Position numbers and translations under genes: made by a program
In this document: positions 41,746-53,700 of the stretch, in pieces
Layout of the letters: the number at the start of each line of letters is the position of its first letter
Numbering within the stretch: position 1 is the stretch's first letter
The notes under the pieces: generated by a model
Databases searched by the model: none
The model's input: only the letters and a program-made list of their open reading frames with translations
What the model was told of the DNA's origin: nothing
Source of the DNA: Aedes albopictus
Lineage: Eukaryota > Arthropoda > Insecta > Diptera > Culicidae
Reading direction: 5' to 3'
DNA length: 64,000 nt
Assembly: GCF_035046485.1 (NCBI RefSeq)
Contig: NC_085136.1
Coordinates: forward strand, 222,274,853-222,338,852

Positions 41746-42424
41746 CAATCTCAATTTTTTATATTAAATTTATTTAGACAAATACTCTAACTTGTACTCC
41801 ATGCTGCAAACAGATCATTTTATGGTTTTGCAAAATTTTATAATATCGAATCGATGTGAAAACATCGATTCAAAGCATTCCATTAAATCGGTAAATCGAT
41901 TCTGCTGTTCCAATACGAATCGATTCACAAAAATCGATGTCTCAGCCAAACTTGCCCAATGATATAGTAGACACCAACTCATGGACGGGGTTGGGGTGGG
42001 TAGCCGTCTAGAGTTAGATGGAAGGTGACTACTGCGTCCTTTTTTTTGTGATTAAGAAGTGGTCACCAATGGGTATCAGTAGGTCGGCTCAAGAGGCACG
42101 TTCTCCTCCATTTGGGAAATTTGTGCCTCGTTATGTCCTGCGTGGCCGTGGTGGAGTAGTTCTAACAGAATTAAATTTAGTAAATGTATAACTATGCTTT
42201 TGGTAGATTCTCTAGATGGACGCTTAATTATTGTTACTGATTTTCTCAACAGAAACGTTTCGAAAGGTTCGAAGCAGATGGCACAAGGGATTGTAACCGG
42301 TTTAGTTTACGAACCGAATTAACCGGTAAAACCCAATTCTTACCAAACACCGGCTGATAAACCCTGCATCCCGTTTGTTGTTACCTACGTGTTAGTAATT
42401 TTCGTACCTAGGAAACATCCAGAG
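41746..42424. other. No supported gene
   Basis: There are repeated ATCGATT motifs (41848-41940) and an AACCGGTTTAGTT / AACCGGTAAAACC pair near 42278-42335, but no coding evidence. Confidence 0.4.
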
Positions 42425-42552
42425 GAACCGTCACGCAAAAATTGATAATTGTCAACCACCCGTCCCCCTATGTCAAATTTTTGTGAGTCCTCCGATTGGG
42501 TCGTCACACCACGCTGAACTATATAAGTTTGACTTAATTTATGTATGTTCCC
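42425..42552. mobile_element. Diverged copy of the 39.96-kb MITE
   Basis: CGTCACGCAAAAATTGA, CCCCCTATGTCAAA, TTTTTGTGAG, GGGTCGTCAC and ATGTATGTTCCCCTA occur in the same order as in 39958-40121. Confidence 0.6.
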
Positions 42553-44339
42553 CTACCTGTAGCCTGATGCAACCCTTCCCACTAACCAACTTTCCGAGCA
42601 CACCGATCCAATCATTTACAGGTGGCTGAGTAATGCTTTTTACGCTGTGCTGCGGAAATGGAAAATTTGCCCAAAATAGGTCGTCTATTTTTATGGTTCG
42701 CTTACAGCTACACGATTCGATGAGTGCTTTCATGTTGTCGGAAAGCCATTTTCATCCTTTTGCGGGAAATCGGATGGTTTCCATGCATATATGTATGATA
42801 TACCAGGTAGACGAGATTCAAAGAATCGCGGGTACCACGCTGGATTTCTCGAAAATAGAAAATCAATAAACAATCGCCAATAGGTTACATGGGAGGAACC
42901 AACCACCAAAGTAAACTCAACTGAACCGCAATCGTTTTCGCACAACATCTACATTGCATTGGCATGAAAGTAGGTAATTCTAGCCACTGACACGAAGGAT
43001 ACAGTTGCTAGAAGTTTTACTTCAATAAAATTAACAGTCAGTCGAAGCTGTTCAAGATTGCGTCATCCTAGCAACATCCCACACACTATTTGCCAGTGTT
43101 AAACCTGGAGGTGAGGTTTTTTTTTCAGTGTAACCGAATGAAAGCTCTAATAACATGTGCGTGCAGTGTTGTCAATTGCGAAGTGTTAATGTATATAATA
43201 AGGTGTATGAGCTAATTTATCCATTCAGAAGAATCATCTTCAGAAAAGACTGTGATTATTTGATACCTTTTTCCTAATGAGGTAAATTCTAAGAATAACG
43301 CATGTCTTGATCCGGTATCAACTCAGAAATACAGGTATACATCTATTGCAACTTGCAAGTTCATAAAAGTTAGTAATACGCTAAATTATCGTTAACGTTT
43401 TCGAAACTGTGGTTTTTGGAGGCATGTCTCATAAGACACATGTATAAAAGGAAGCTTCAACAATTCTTAAAGTACGCCGAAAAGTATCTCTTGTAAACTG
43501 CAGAAGGGGTTCATAATGACACAGCTAGTCATACCACTGCAGAAAACATCTCCTAATTCAATAGATCATAATTTGAAAAAGTCCCAAGCTCGCAAACCCG
43601 ACGGACAGTCCGTTTCTCAGTCAACTACGCGAGTCATCAGAAGTAGGCATCTTGAAGCAAACCTGAACTGGCACGAAATCATCGTCCGTTGTTGTTGCGT
43701 GATTCCTCTGTGTCACTTTTATGTGGCCTAGGCTCAGGGATAAGCAAACGAGCTAGCAGACGACCGACGACAACGGCCATACTTTAGTTCGTTTACTAGC
43801 TAGTCTGTCCGTTCCTTCACCATAAAATAACGTGCAGAAAACAAGCCGGTTGTGTGAAGAATTAGCAATAAGTTAAAATTCACAAATAAAAAAAAAAAAA
43901 AAAAAAAAAAAAAAACAAGCCGGTGAACTAGAGTGGAAAAATGTTGCGATGCGGATGCACTGCAGCAGATTTTTTTTTGCGCCGCAGTCCTCGGTCTCTA
44001 GGACTTCATCCAGTTTGTCTAGTATTTTTTTATTTTTTCGGGGCGATAGCGAAAACCATAAGCACACTCTGTGTTCTAGATGCTCTGGCTGACTGGAGGT
44101 TACTCTGTAGTGCTGTGACCCAAGATTTATCATTCTCATCTCTCGACGGACGAGCTTGGTTTGGTTTGGCAAACTTGTTGTTTCTACTTGGAGGCATTGG
44201 TATCGAACGCGCCTTTGAGAAAACCAAAAATTCCAGATGACAATGAAAAAAAAAAGTGAACAACACAAGAGACTAAACGGTAATGTTCTACCTGATATCT
44301 GTCTTAAAAGACGGGAGCAACGCGATTCACGCCACATGT
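42553..44339. other. No supported gene; poly(A) tract at 43888-43914
   Basis: There are short frames on both strands (42633-42869, 43516-43731, 43873-44337) without family motifs. A run of about 27 A residues near 43888-43914 could be a microsatellite or the tail of an unrecognised retroposon. Confidence 0.4.
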
Positions 44340-45718
44340 CGTAACTTCGTTGACCATCGCTGTCCTGTTAAGGGTCATCAAACGGACGATACCGTCTACC
44401 GGATGAAAAAGCGCCAGCAGGAAGAACGAGATCGCGAAGCGATGGATGTGGGCTTCGTGGCCGAATGGTTAGCGGCGTCAGTCGTTTAGGTGTCTGGAGT
44501 GTGGGTTCGATTCCGACTCCAGTCGGAGAAAACTTTTCGTCAAACGAAAAATTCTCCACTGGGCCACTGGGTGTTATATGTGTTGTCCGTTGTCTAATGT
44601 TAGTGCAATGTTCAGTCTGTGCGGCCTCTGGCCGAAGACGGTGTAAGTGTCTTTTTTTTAAGAGCTGTACCGCGCTAAGGACACACGAAAGTTCTACCAG
44701 AAGCTGAACCGCTCGCGCAGATGCTTTGTGCCACAAGCCGACATGTGCCGAGATAATCACGGGAATATTCGCATGAGTGAGCGTGAGGTGGTCGAGAGGT
44801 GGCGGCAGCATTACGATGCAAGCACCGAAGGTGACGTGGTAACAGATCTAGGAGTACGTGCGCAGGACGAAAGATTTCCAGCCCCCTAACCTCCAAGAGA
44901 TTGAAGAGGTGGTTAGCCGGTTGAAAACAACAAAGCCGCTTGAGCAGATCAACTACCAAGGGAGTTACTAAAATACGGCGGAGAAGCACTGGTAAGAGTA
45001 CTACACTGAGCCATTACCAAGATTTGGGTGGAGGAAGTCGGAGGAGTGGATGGAAGGTATCGTGTGTCCCATCTACAAAGAGGGCGACAAGTTGGATTAC
45101 GGCAACAAGTTGGATCGCACTACTAAGCGCTGCCTACAAGGTACTCTCTCAAATTTTATGCCGCCGTCTATCACCGATTGCAAGAGAGTTCGTGGGGCAA
45201 CATCAAGCTGGATTCATGGGTGAACGCGCTACAACGGACCAGGTGTTGCTGAAATGCCGCGAATATAACATGCTCACACATCACTTGTTCATCGATTTTA
45301 AATCGGCGTATGATACAATCGATCGAGAACAACTATGGCAGATTATGCACGAATACGGATTCCCGGATAAACTGATACGATTGATCAAGGCGATTGAACC
45401 ACGAGCTGCATCAGCTGCTGAGAGAACCAACCATCGTCCACACCGTGAAAATTGGGAGTCTACGGTGGACGGGTCACGTCATCAGGATGTCGGATAGCAA
45501 CCCGATAAAAATGGTTCACGAGAGTCATCCGACCGGTACAAGAAGACGTGGTGCGTAGCGAGCTAGGTGGGTCGATCAAGTGAAGGACGATCTGCGGACC
45601 CTTCGCAAAGTGTGGAACTGGAGACAAACAGCCATGGACCGAGTGGAATGGAGACGGCTAATATGTACAGCAGAGGCCACTCCGGCCTTAGCCTGATCGG
45701 TAAGGTAAGGTAAGTAAA
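44340..45718 (+). pseudogene. RTE-type LINE copy, internally deleted
   Basis: The plus strand carries pieces of the RTE ORF: a linker around the SINE insertion (KRQQEERDREAM, then after the SINE the AAGAGCTGTACCGCGC region), EFVGQHQAGFMGERATTDQV, and motif A with LFIDFKSAYDTIDREQLW intact. Then at 45387-45393 it jumps to the C-terminal tail (GHVIRMSDSN). Compared with the copy at 50776-54023, about 700 bp between two AAGGCGA heptamers are missing, which removes block B and the FADD box. The 3' end is GGTAAGGTAAGGTAAG, a short tandem tail typical of RTE elements. Confidence 0.9.
44446..44659 (+). mobile_element. tRNA-derived SINE (family B) inserted in RTE
   Basis: The A-box region GTGGCCGAATGGTTAGCGG and B box GGTTCGATTCC are followed by a TTTTCGTCAAAC / TCTAATGTTAGTG body and an eight-T terminus. 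The uninterrupted RTE copy at 52283-52298 gives the empty site GCGATGGAAGAGCTG. The insertion lies exactly between GCGATGG and AAGAGCTG, with at most one duplicated base. Confidence 0.88.
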
Positions 45719-45739
45719 GAATGGTGGTGAACGTAGCGC

Positions 45740-46330
45740 CCACAATGACGCCGGACAGGATCGACAATGGTGATCACTAGCGATATGGACCAGCTCGCTA
45801 ATCAAAAAGTTCGGATGCCGTGATGAAGGTTCCTATTTTCCGCAAGTGGTAACTGTCGTAAATCAGCATAATATCCGGTTCTTGGCTAGACATCCCTCCT
45901 CGTTGAAGGAGTGTGCTTTGGGACCCAAATGCTTCAAGACTATATTGAATAGTCCGACAAAGCCCGGTTTTTTTTTTGTTTTTATTAATGTGTATTTTAA
46001 CTTATAGCTAATTCTACACTAAACTCAAAGCCCGGTGCTTTCATGTTACGGGAGAGCTTTATGGCGATCTGCAGCTCTTCCGTTGTAACTTTTTTGTCCT
46101 CTGGGAGGACGTTAGGGGTGTTGGGTATCACAGACACATCGGACTATTTATACCCTGTCCTATACTATGAGAGCCGTGAAGTGGCGGGTTAGCGAGTTTG
46201 CTTTCTCACTTGGCGTAATTTGTTTGAGCCCACCCTCAACCAGTGGAGGAATGGGCTTTGGTTTAGATTTTAGCACTTTGGTTAAGGACAAACGACTTAA
46301 AATCCCGCTTTAACAGTGCATCAAAACTTC
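45740..46330 (-). pseudogene. Jockey-clade LINE ORF2 remnants
   Basis: The minus strand shows PIPPLVEGGLKQITPSEKAN with LTRHFTALI (about 46190-46290), then TPNVLPEDKKVTTEELQIAI and LSRNMKAPGF (RT block 2, about 46040-46130). It is interrupted by a 58-bp retroposed insertion and then continues with LFNIVLKHLGPKA. Catalytic RT motifs further downstream are lost at the junction with the neighbouring RTE. Frames and stops show decay. It probably belongs with the ORF1 remnant at 46800-47815. Confidence 0.75.
45968..46025 (-). mobile_element. 58-bp 5'-truncated LINE tail with 10-bp TSD
   Basis: On the minus strand this is a terminal fragment with AAGTTAAAATACACATTAAT and a poly(A)-like end. It is flanked by CAAAGCCCGG at 45958-45967 and 46026-46035 within Jockey RT coding sequence. 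The sequence style is that of a Jockey 3' untranslated end. It is an extremely short target-primed insertion. Confidence 0.85.
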
Positions 46331-46799
46331 AGACGCACAAATCTGAAGAAGCAAGCTTCAAACAACAATGCATTTTATTATTCTGTTCTTGCTCACTTGT
46401 AATTAGCTTAAAATAAGAAGCTCAGATGTGCTGGTTTTGTTTACGAAGAGATTTGTGCCCTCAAAATCGTGAGTAGGTGCCAAAGTCGGCCATTGTGGCG
46501 GCCATATTGGGATTCTTACAAGTCTGTCCTTAAACGCCAGAAGGGCTTAGAGTGGCTTTGTATTTTTTTTAATATCGTTACTAAATTTGTTGATCCTGAG
46601 TGTTTGAACTCGTATGGATATTTTTTTGGATGCTGGGTCATTAGGCCGAATGGTCTAGCCGGATGACTGCGTGGTCTGGGAGACTGAAATTTTTGTTTGG
46701 CTTGAGGTGCGACTCTGTTATCAGCGCAACGTTTATTTCGTGGATGCGGAGAAATCCGATGATTGCCATCTGTTTGTTCGCCACCGAAGAGACGTGGAA

Positions 46800-47815
46800 G
46801 TTAAGCAGCCGAAGAGAGAATGCTACGGTGTTGGTAGTAGAACCGCATCATTTCTGCGACTTGTTGATCGTTGGTTTGGCAGGCTCGTGTTTGCCTGTCC
46901 AGTTCGCTGAAAAGGAACACCAATTAGTCCATGGAATATGGAGCGTCATTCGGCGGAGCGCTTGCAGCTTCCGCGAATGAGCGGAATCCAGGCGGGGGGG
47001 GGGGGGGGTGGGGTATCGAGACGGAAGGAGCTCGTCGTTGTCCTTGAGGAGGCAAGAGATGCAGTTCGGGAAAATTGTCGATCAGGTTTCTTCTTTTCTT
47101 CAGGTTGGTTTCTTTTCTTTGCTTGGGTCTGTTCCGTTGGGCCACGGTTTTTCGGAACTCGATGAACTCGCCGCGCTTGGGGTAAGTACGGCTGATAGCC
47201 GAATGGTCCTGCCCGCAGGTCAGGCAGGCGGTGGTGGGTTCAGCTTCGCAGGTAGCTGACGGGTGGTTTTTGCTGCACTTGGAGCATCGACTCCTCATGT
47301 GGCAGTGCTTCGATCCGTGGCCGAACCTAAGGCAGTTTCCACATAGGGTGACATCCCTGTGAATGGGATTATAACGGTCCCATTCGACAGAAACGTTGAA
47401 TAGCGCCCTGATGTTCCTGAGCTCCATGAGGTTGGTGGATCCCTTGGTAAGATGTACCAAGTATAGCTGGTCTCGGTGATTGATCGTTGGATCCATTTCA
47501 TGAAGGCCCCGTAGGAGCACTTTCAAGGGCTTTTCCGAGGCCCTCGACGTCGGTAAAGTACTCCACTTTCCTCATCTGCAGGTATTCCGAAACTGTTCGG
47601 TAGTGCGCCGACGAGATTTTGATTCCGTCCGTGAGGAGACGCATTTCAGCTTGGACGCATTTCACTAGGTCGACCGAGTTTCCCTTCACGTAGAAAGGGG
47701 GAAGCTTTTCCTTCTTCGGGGCTCCCTCCGAAGCCAGCGTGGAGAATTTGTTCGAGCTGAGGAGCTTTTTGTTGGCTTGTTCAACCGTATCCGCGGTGGC
47801 GATGTTTTGGTGGCG
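46800..47815 (-). pseudogene. Jockey-clade LINE ORF1 (gag-like), frameshifted
   Basis: The minus strand begins near 47815 (VEQANKKLLSS), continues through PPFYVKGNSVDLVKC and MRKVEYFTDVEG, then shifts one base near 47530 into LKVLLRGLHEMDP. Zinc knuckles follow: CGNCLRFGHGSKHC, CSKCSKNHPSATC and a third, CLTCGQDHSAISRTYP, whose last Cys is Tyr. A proline run (PHPPPPPPG) is encoded by the G tract at 46993-47008. A TAA at 46924-46926 interrupts the frame, which then continues in phase to about 46804. ORF1 proteins of this type bind element RNA. Confidence 0.82.
46993..47008 (+). repeat. G homopolymer tract in Jockey ORF1
   Basis: Sixteen G residues encode prolines on the minus strand; the length may be unreliable. 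Confidence 0.75.
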
Positions 47816-48282
47816 TCATTTAACGCCGGTTTAGATCACTCCATCCCGAGGTGGAGTGGTTTTCCCATAAGTGGGATCGGCAAATTTGCCTTAGCAGCGC
47901 GAGAAGAATGGTATTTTCAGAGAACGAGCGATAACTAACACGTCTTGTCGACACAAGTGACAGACGAACAATGATAAATGACCATACCAGGAACGGCAAT
48001 ATTATCGAACTTGCATGAACCTAAAATCTTTTTCCATAGGGTTTCAGTTTATGGTCTAACCTTTCAGAAAAGCCTTGGTTCAAAATATTCTATCGGCGAA
48101 AACTTGAATAAATCGAGTTTGAAGATTTTTACGGAAACGGCTATGTACTTTCTCATACAACGACTATGGTCGCAATTAATCTATTAACTAAATACTAGAA
48201 TACGGTCCATTTTCCATCTCTTTTCCCCAGGCTTTAACTGAGATTATATTTTTTTATTTTTTCTTTCGAATATCTTCTCCAT

Positions 48283-48352
48283 TTTTCTGGCGTTACGCCT
48301 CCCACAGGGAGAAAGCCAGCTTCTCAGCACAGTAGAGTTCTACGATCAATTT
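48283..48352 (-). mobile_element. SINE family A tail fragment
   Basis: The reverse complement reads AGAACTCTACTGTGCTGAGAAG then GGCTTTCTCCCTGTGGGAGGC. It parallels the ACACTAAGCTGAGAAGCAGG and GTTACGCC tail of the SINE at 57729-58021. The tRNA-like head is not seen. Confidence 0.55.
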
Positions 48353-49064
48353 CACCAGTTATTAGTTTCTCTACCAGTCATTCTCAGCATCGTCTTGCTG
48401 AATACCCGCGCGTTTACTGCATCGGCTAATTATCGTATATCTTACTAATATTTTGAGTACCATAGTGTTAATTGTGATATTGGTGTAAGCTATGCTACAC
48501 TCGCTAAAATCTAATGAATGGCTCTCAAAGAGGATAGAAATAGGGTTCTAATGCAACTTTAATTTTAAAATTTGTTCGACCCAATTTCGAATTACACAGA
48601 AAACAATTTTTCTTACAGATTTAGGAAAAACATGTAAGTTTAGGTAAACTTTTTATACTAAAAATTTCATATAAAATTTGTGAAAAGTACCTACGAATCA
48701 AATCTAACTCTTTATTTTTCGATAGAGTCTAAGAACGAGTGGATTAAATGAAAGATGACTGAGATATGACCGAAAAACATTTCCATGTTTTTGAGGGGGT
48801 GACCCCAAACTTTTGCACGGGAGTGTATATTCAAATACTGCATATAGTGAACTTTTTAAACACCTTCTATAGTCAACCTGTTTCAAGAAATGCAATAGCA
48901 TGCTAAGTATGACTACTTGTTGTACGATAAGTTTCATGTATAACTTGATGTATAACCATAAGGCAAAATCAACAAAATGTTAATCTAAGACGGCTGACTA
49001 GAAAGTTTGCTTTTTCATTTCAAGTTTCGTTTTGAAGTGGAACGGGTGCAAACAGTTCGAAGTC
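48353..49064. other. No supported gene
   Basis: AT-rich sequence with no motifs or clear repeats. Confidence 0.45.
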
Positions 49065-50743
49065 ATGAGAAGCCACGAAGAAAATCGTAGAAAAGTCTGC
49101 CTTTTGTGTTCAGGAAGGCCACAACTTCAAAACCCATTCACGAAACGTTGAAGCCAGCCATTGCAGAATATTTTATTCCGCAATATAGTGAACATGATAC
49201 AATTTATCCGAAAGTCCTATGCTTAAGTTGCTACGCAGTAATTTATCGTTGCTTGAAAGGACAAATTCCACGCGATTTTCATGTCTACGACTACACGAAG
49301 CTTCAACTATTGAAGACAAGAAGTACCTCCGACCACAATACTTGCAAACTCTGCCAAGTTGCTAGGGAAACTATTTTTCCAAAGCGGCCAAAAAAAAATC
49401 TCGAAACCAAGAAAAGTGTCCGTAAAAATTTGTAAAAAATGTCTATTTGCAACAGCTCCGGGAAAAGCTCACAAATGCTCACGACCAACTAAACTTCAGA
49501 ACATTTCGAAACTTGCCGAAGATTGCCACGATCAATTTGCAGCCAAAATCATAAGGAAAAAGCTGTTTACCGGAGATGGAAGCTTGTCGTTTTCCAACGA
49601 GCGAGGGAAGCGAACCCGGCTGCAAATTGTGAAATCAGGTTCAGAGAAGCATGGTGGAAGTATCCAGGAATATTCCCACGATGAGATGCTGGCGATCAAG
49701 GCGGATTTGAACTTGAGTATGAAAAAGGTAAGAGTATTCAAAATTGAAATGAGAATGTTCAATGTGCTGTATGTTAAATTTTCAACAGACGATAAAGTTG
49801 GCCAAAAATCTTCATAGAGGAAACCGGAAAGCGATACACTCGAGACTGGAACCAGCGCTTCGCAGTCGACTTCATGAACTTGACGACTTTTTTGAAGTCA
49901 AACTTCTGAGCACGGTGTATGTCAAAGGAAAGTCGCGGTCATTGACACCTCGTCCAGTAGTGGTGTGCAAAAGTGTATCAGGACTCATCAATTACAGTAG
50001 TTTACTCGGTAAGCTGATGATCATTTTTGGTGTAGAATCATGCCCTGAGTTCGAAAACGCGAAGGAAAAAAATTACATCCGTGAAAAAGTTTGCAGATCT
50101 GTGGCTGGTAGCAGGAGGGAAAGAAAAGGATGCGAAGCAATTCTTCAATTGTGTTCACCATCCTGTTCTCTGCGGTACAGAAAGCAAAAAGATTGTACAT
50201 GGGTGCCCACCGCCATCGCTACATTTGCTTCTGGGTTTAACGAACGCTATTTACGATCACGTTGCAACCGAAAATTCCAAAGCCGCTGAAGCATGGGCCG
50301 CTGCAGCGAATGCATTACGACATGCCCAATTCGGCTTCACCGGACGTTGCTGCCGAAACCTTGTTGCAAAACGTGCTGCTCTGAAAAATGCCGGCTTGCT
50401 TTCCCACTTTTCGTTATTAGAAAATCTGCAAGATGTTTTGGACAAGTGTTTCAGTACTGATTTGAAACAAGGATACCAGGCGTCTATCGATAAATTTTGA
50501 CACAGTTGGGTATTGGCCAATCTACCCATCACTCTAAAACTACACATTTTGAAGTATCACATTGGTGAGTATCGTGAACATACCGGCGAAAGTTTGGCTC
50601 GTTTGTCTGAGCAAACAATTGAAGCTGTTCTCAGTGATTTTGCAGCAGCGTGGGAAAACTACAAGGTTCCGGAAAACCATGACAAATATCCGATTAAGCT
50701 TTTGAATGCTGTAGTAGCTTACAACAGTAACCATACATCGTGA
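49065..50743 (+). pseudogene. Unfamiliar Cys-rich, transposase-like gene, lightly broken
   Basis: The start MRSHEENRRKVCLLC opens a Cys-rich N-terminus with paired Cys motifs (CLSC, CKLC, CKKC ... CSRP), likely zinc-binding. An intron-like GTAAGAG...TTCAACAG lies at 49729-49790. The C-terminal half has PPPSLHLLLGLTNAIY and TLKLHILKYHIGEYR. It closes with EAVLSDFAAAWENYKV and AVVAYNSNH, segments that I associate with an uncharacterised, repeated invertebrate protein family of probable transposon origin. Disruptions are a one-base shift near 49112, one in the nine-A run near 49390, one near 50075, and TGA at 50498-50500. AATAAA at 50755 follows the stop. A short internal copy lies at 9127-9230. 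The function is unknown. Confidence 0.55.
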
Positions 50744-50754
50744 ATATCTTATTC

Positions 50755-50760
50755 AATAAA
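50755..50760 (+). terminator. Polyadenylation signal of the transposase-like gene
   Basis: AATAAA lies 12 bp after the TGA stop. The RTE element is inserted 16 bp further downstream. Confidence 0.5.
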
Positions 50761-50762
50761 CA

Positions 50763-50775
50763 TAAGCACTTTAGT
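50763..50775 (+). repeat. 13-bp TSD of the RTE copy, left
   Basis: TAAGCACTTTAGT, repeated at 54024-54036. Confidence 0.9.
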
Positions 50776-53700
50776 TAGGGCTGCAAAACGGTGAGTCGAT
50801 AAGGAGAGCGTCCAACATAGCTCTGTTCCTCACAAGTTCCTATCTCATGCTTCCACGGGTCAAGCGATGATAAAGACCGCCAGCTAAGAGTTGTGTGCTT
50901 AGCTGGTAGTGCAGCCTGGGCACTGTTGTCCTTCTGACTTCAGCTAGATTGAGGAGGTACGATTCGAGCGTTTGTTCACCAAGGAGATGCGGCTCAAACA
51001 GCGTCTGTTCTGGCATCCAGCGGCTGAGTAAGAAATGCTGCACCACGCCCAGCTAGATCTAAGGCGGTAGCCCCATCAGCGTGGTCGTCCCAGTGTTGGT
51101 TGGGACGTTAAACAGAACTGGCACGATGGCCCTCCGGCGAGACAGGAGTATTGGCGTAGGCCCAATAAGCCACCCGTAAAAATCCCCATTGCGAATAACA
51201 TAGGAAAAAATACGACACGATACAATCGGCAAAGACCCACGCGACGAAATAAGGACTACGATTGGAAACATGGAACATTGAATTGCAAGTCACTGTTGGA
51301 CTGGACTGAAAGTGTGGAAAAGCGGGCATCGAGCGGCTACCTTCTACCAAAGCTGTGGCACCACCAATGAACTGGGAACAGGATTTATAGTGTTGGGCAA
51401 GATGCGACAACGTGTGATCGGGTGGCAGCCGATCAACGCAAGGATGTGCATGTTGAGAGTTAAGGGCCGTTTCTTCAACTACAGCATCATCAACGTCCAC
51501 TGCCCACACGTGCAGTTAGAGCAAACATACGATGGTTGCTCGCCGCGTGACGTGAAAATCGTTGTCGGCGACATGAACGCGCAGGTAGGAAGGGAGGAAA
51601 TGTACAGACCGGTAATCGGGCGAAACAGCCTGCACGCCGTATCGAATGATAACGGCCAGCGATGCGTAAACTTTGCAGCCTCCCGTGGTATGGTAGTCCG
51701 AAGCACCTTCTTTCCCCGCAAAGATATCCGCAAAGCCACCTGGATATCACCCGACCAACAGACAGAAAATCAAATCGACCACGTTCTAATCTGTTTCATG
51801 GTGGCTAAAACAGTCGAACACACCAACGACACGTTCTAATCGACGGTAAATTCTTCTCGGATATAACCAATGTCCGCACATACCGCAGTGCGATTATAAA
51901 GTCGGATCACTACTTATTAGCTGTATGCATGCGCTCAAAAATTTCGACAGTTATCACCACGCGTCGAAGTGGAACGCTGCGCCGCGGCTCTAAATCGAAT
52001 AGTTACGTAACGCAGAAGTGGCTCAAGACTACGCGAAGTAGGTAGCAGTGGCCCTACCAACGGAAGAGCAGCTTGGCGCAGCTACACTTGAAGATGGCTG
52101 GAGGGACATCCGATCCGCCATAGGTAGTACCTCGGCTACAGCACTAGGCTTCGCGACTCCGAATCACAGAAACGACTGGTACGACGGCGAATGTGAACAG
52201 TTGAAAAACGAGAAGAATGCAGCATGGGCGAGAATGCTGCAACACCGTACGAGAAGCGCCAGCAGGAAGAACGAGATCGCGAAGCGATGGAAGAGCTGTA
52301 CCGCGCTAAGGACACACGAAAGTTCTACGAGAAGCTGAACCGCTCGCGCAGAGGCTTTGTGCCATAAGCCGACATGTGCCGAGATAATCACGGGAATATT
52401 CTCACGAGCAAGCGTGAGGTGGTCGAGAGGTGGCGGCAGCATTACGATGCAAGCACCGAAGGTGACGTGGTAACAGATCTAGGAGTACGTGCGCAGGACG
52501 AAAGATTTCCAGTCCCCTAACCTCCAAGAGATTGAAGAGGAGGTTAGCCGGTTGAAAACAACAAAGCCGCTTGAGCAGATCAACTACCAAGGGAGTTACT
52601 AAAATACGGTGGAGAAGCACTTTTGAGAGCACTACACTGGGTCATTACCAAGATTTGGGAGAAGGAAGTATCACCGGAGGAATGGATGGAAGGTATCGTG
52701 TGCCCCATCTACAAAAAGGGCGACAATTTGGATTGCGGGAACTACCGCGCGATCACACTACTGAGCGCTGCCTACAAGATACTCTCTCAAATTTTATGCC
52801 GCCGACTATCACCGATTGCAAGAGAGTTCGTGGGGCAATATCAGGCTGGATTTATGGGTAAACGCGCTACAACGGACCAGATGTTCGCCGTCCGCCAAGT
52901 GTTGCAGAAATGCCGCGAATACAACGTGCCCACGCATCACTTGTTCTATGGCAGATTATGCACGAATACGGATTCCCGGATAAACTGATACGATTGATCA
53001 AGGCGACGATGGATCGAGTGATGTGCGTAGTTCGAGTATCAGGGACACTCTCGAGTCCCTTCGAATCTCGTAGAGGGTTACGGCAAGGTGATGGTCTTTC
53101 GTGTTTGCTGTTCAACATTGCGTTAGAGGGTGTAATAAGGAGAGCGGGGATAAACACGAGTGGGGCGATTTTCACGAAGTCCGTTCAGCTGCTTGGTTTC
53201 GCCGATGATATTGATATTATTGCTCGTAAATTTGAGACGATGGCGGAAACGTTCATTCGACTAAAGAGTGAAGCCAGGCAAATCGGATTAGTCATTATTG
53301 ATTACGTCGAAGACAAAATACATGATGGCAAAGGGTCCCTGGTGGAATCACCACGCCCGCCACCCCGAATTTCTATCGACGGTGATGAAATCGAGGCGGT
53401 TGAAGAATTCGTGTACTTGGGCTCACTGGTGACCGCCGACAACGACACCAGCAGAGAAATTCAGAGGCGCATTTTGGCAGGAAATCGTTCTTACTTTAGA
53501 CTCCGCAGAACTCTACGATCGAATAAAGTTGGCCGTAACACGAAGTTAACCATCTACAAAACGTTGATTAGACCGGTCGTCCTCTATGGGCACGAAACAT
53601 GGACCCTACGTGCAGAGGACCAACGCGCCCTTGGAGTTTTCGAACGGAAGGTGTTGCGTACCATCGACGGCGGAGTGCAGATGGAAGACGGGACTTGGAG

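Noticed and set aside
40427..41767. A 320-codon PGIPSGI-type repeat frame
   Set aside because: Same 12-bp minisatellite effect; no non-repetitive domain, promoter or start context.
47008..47259. Plus-strand frames across the Jockey ORF1 region
   Set aside because: They are antisense to recognised zinc-knuckle coding sequence on the minus strand.
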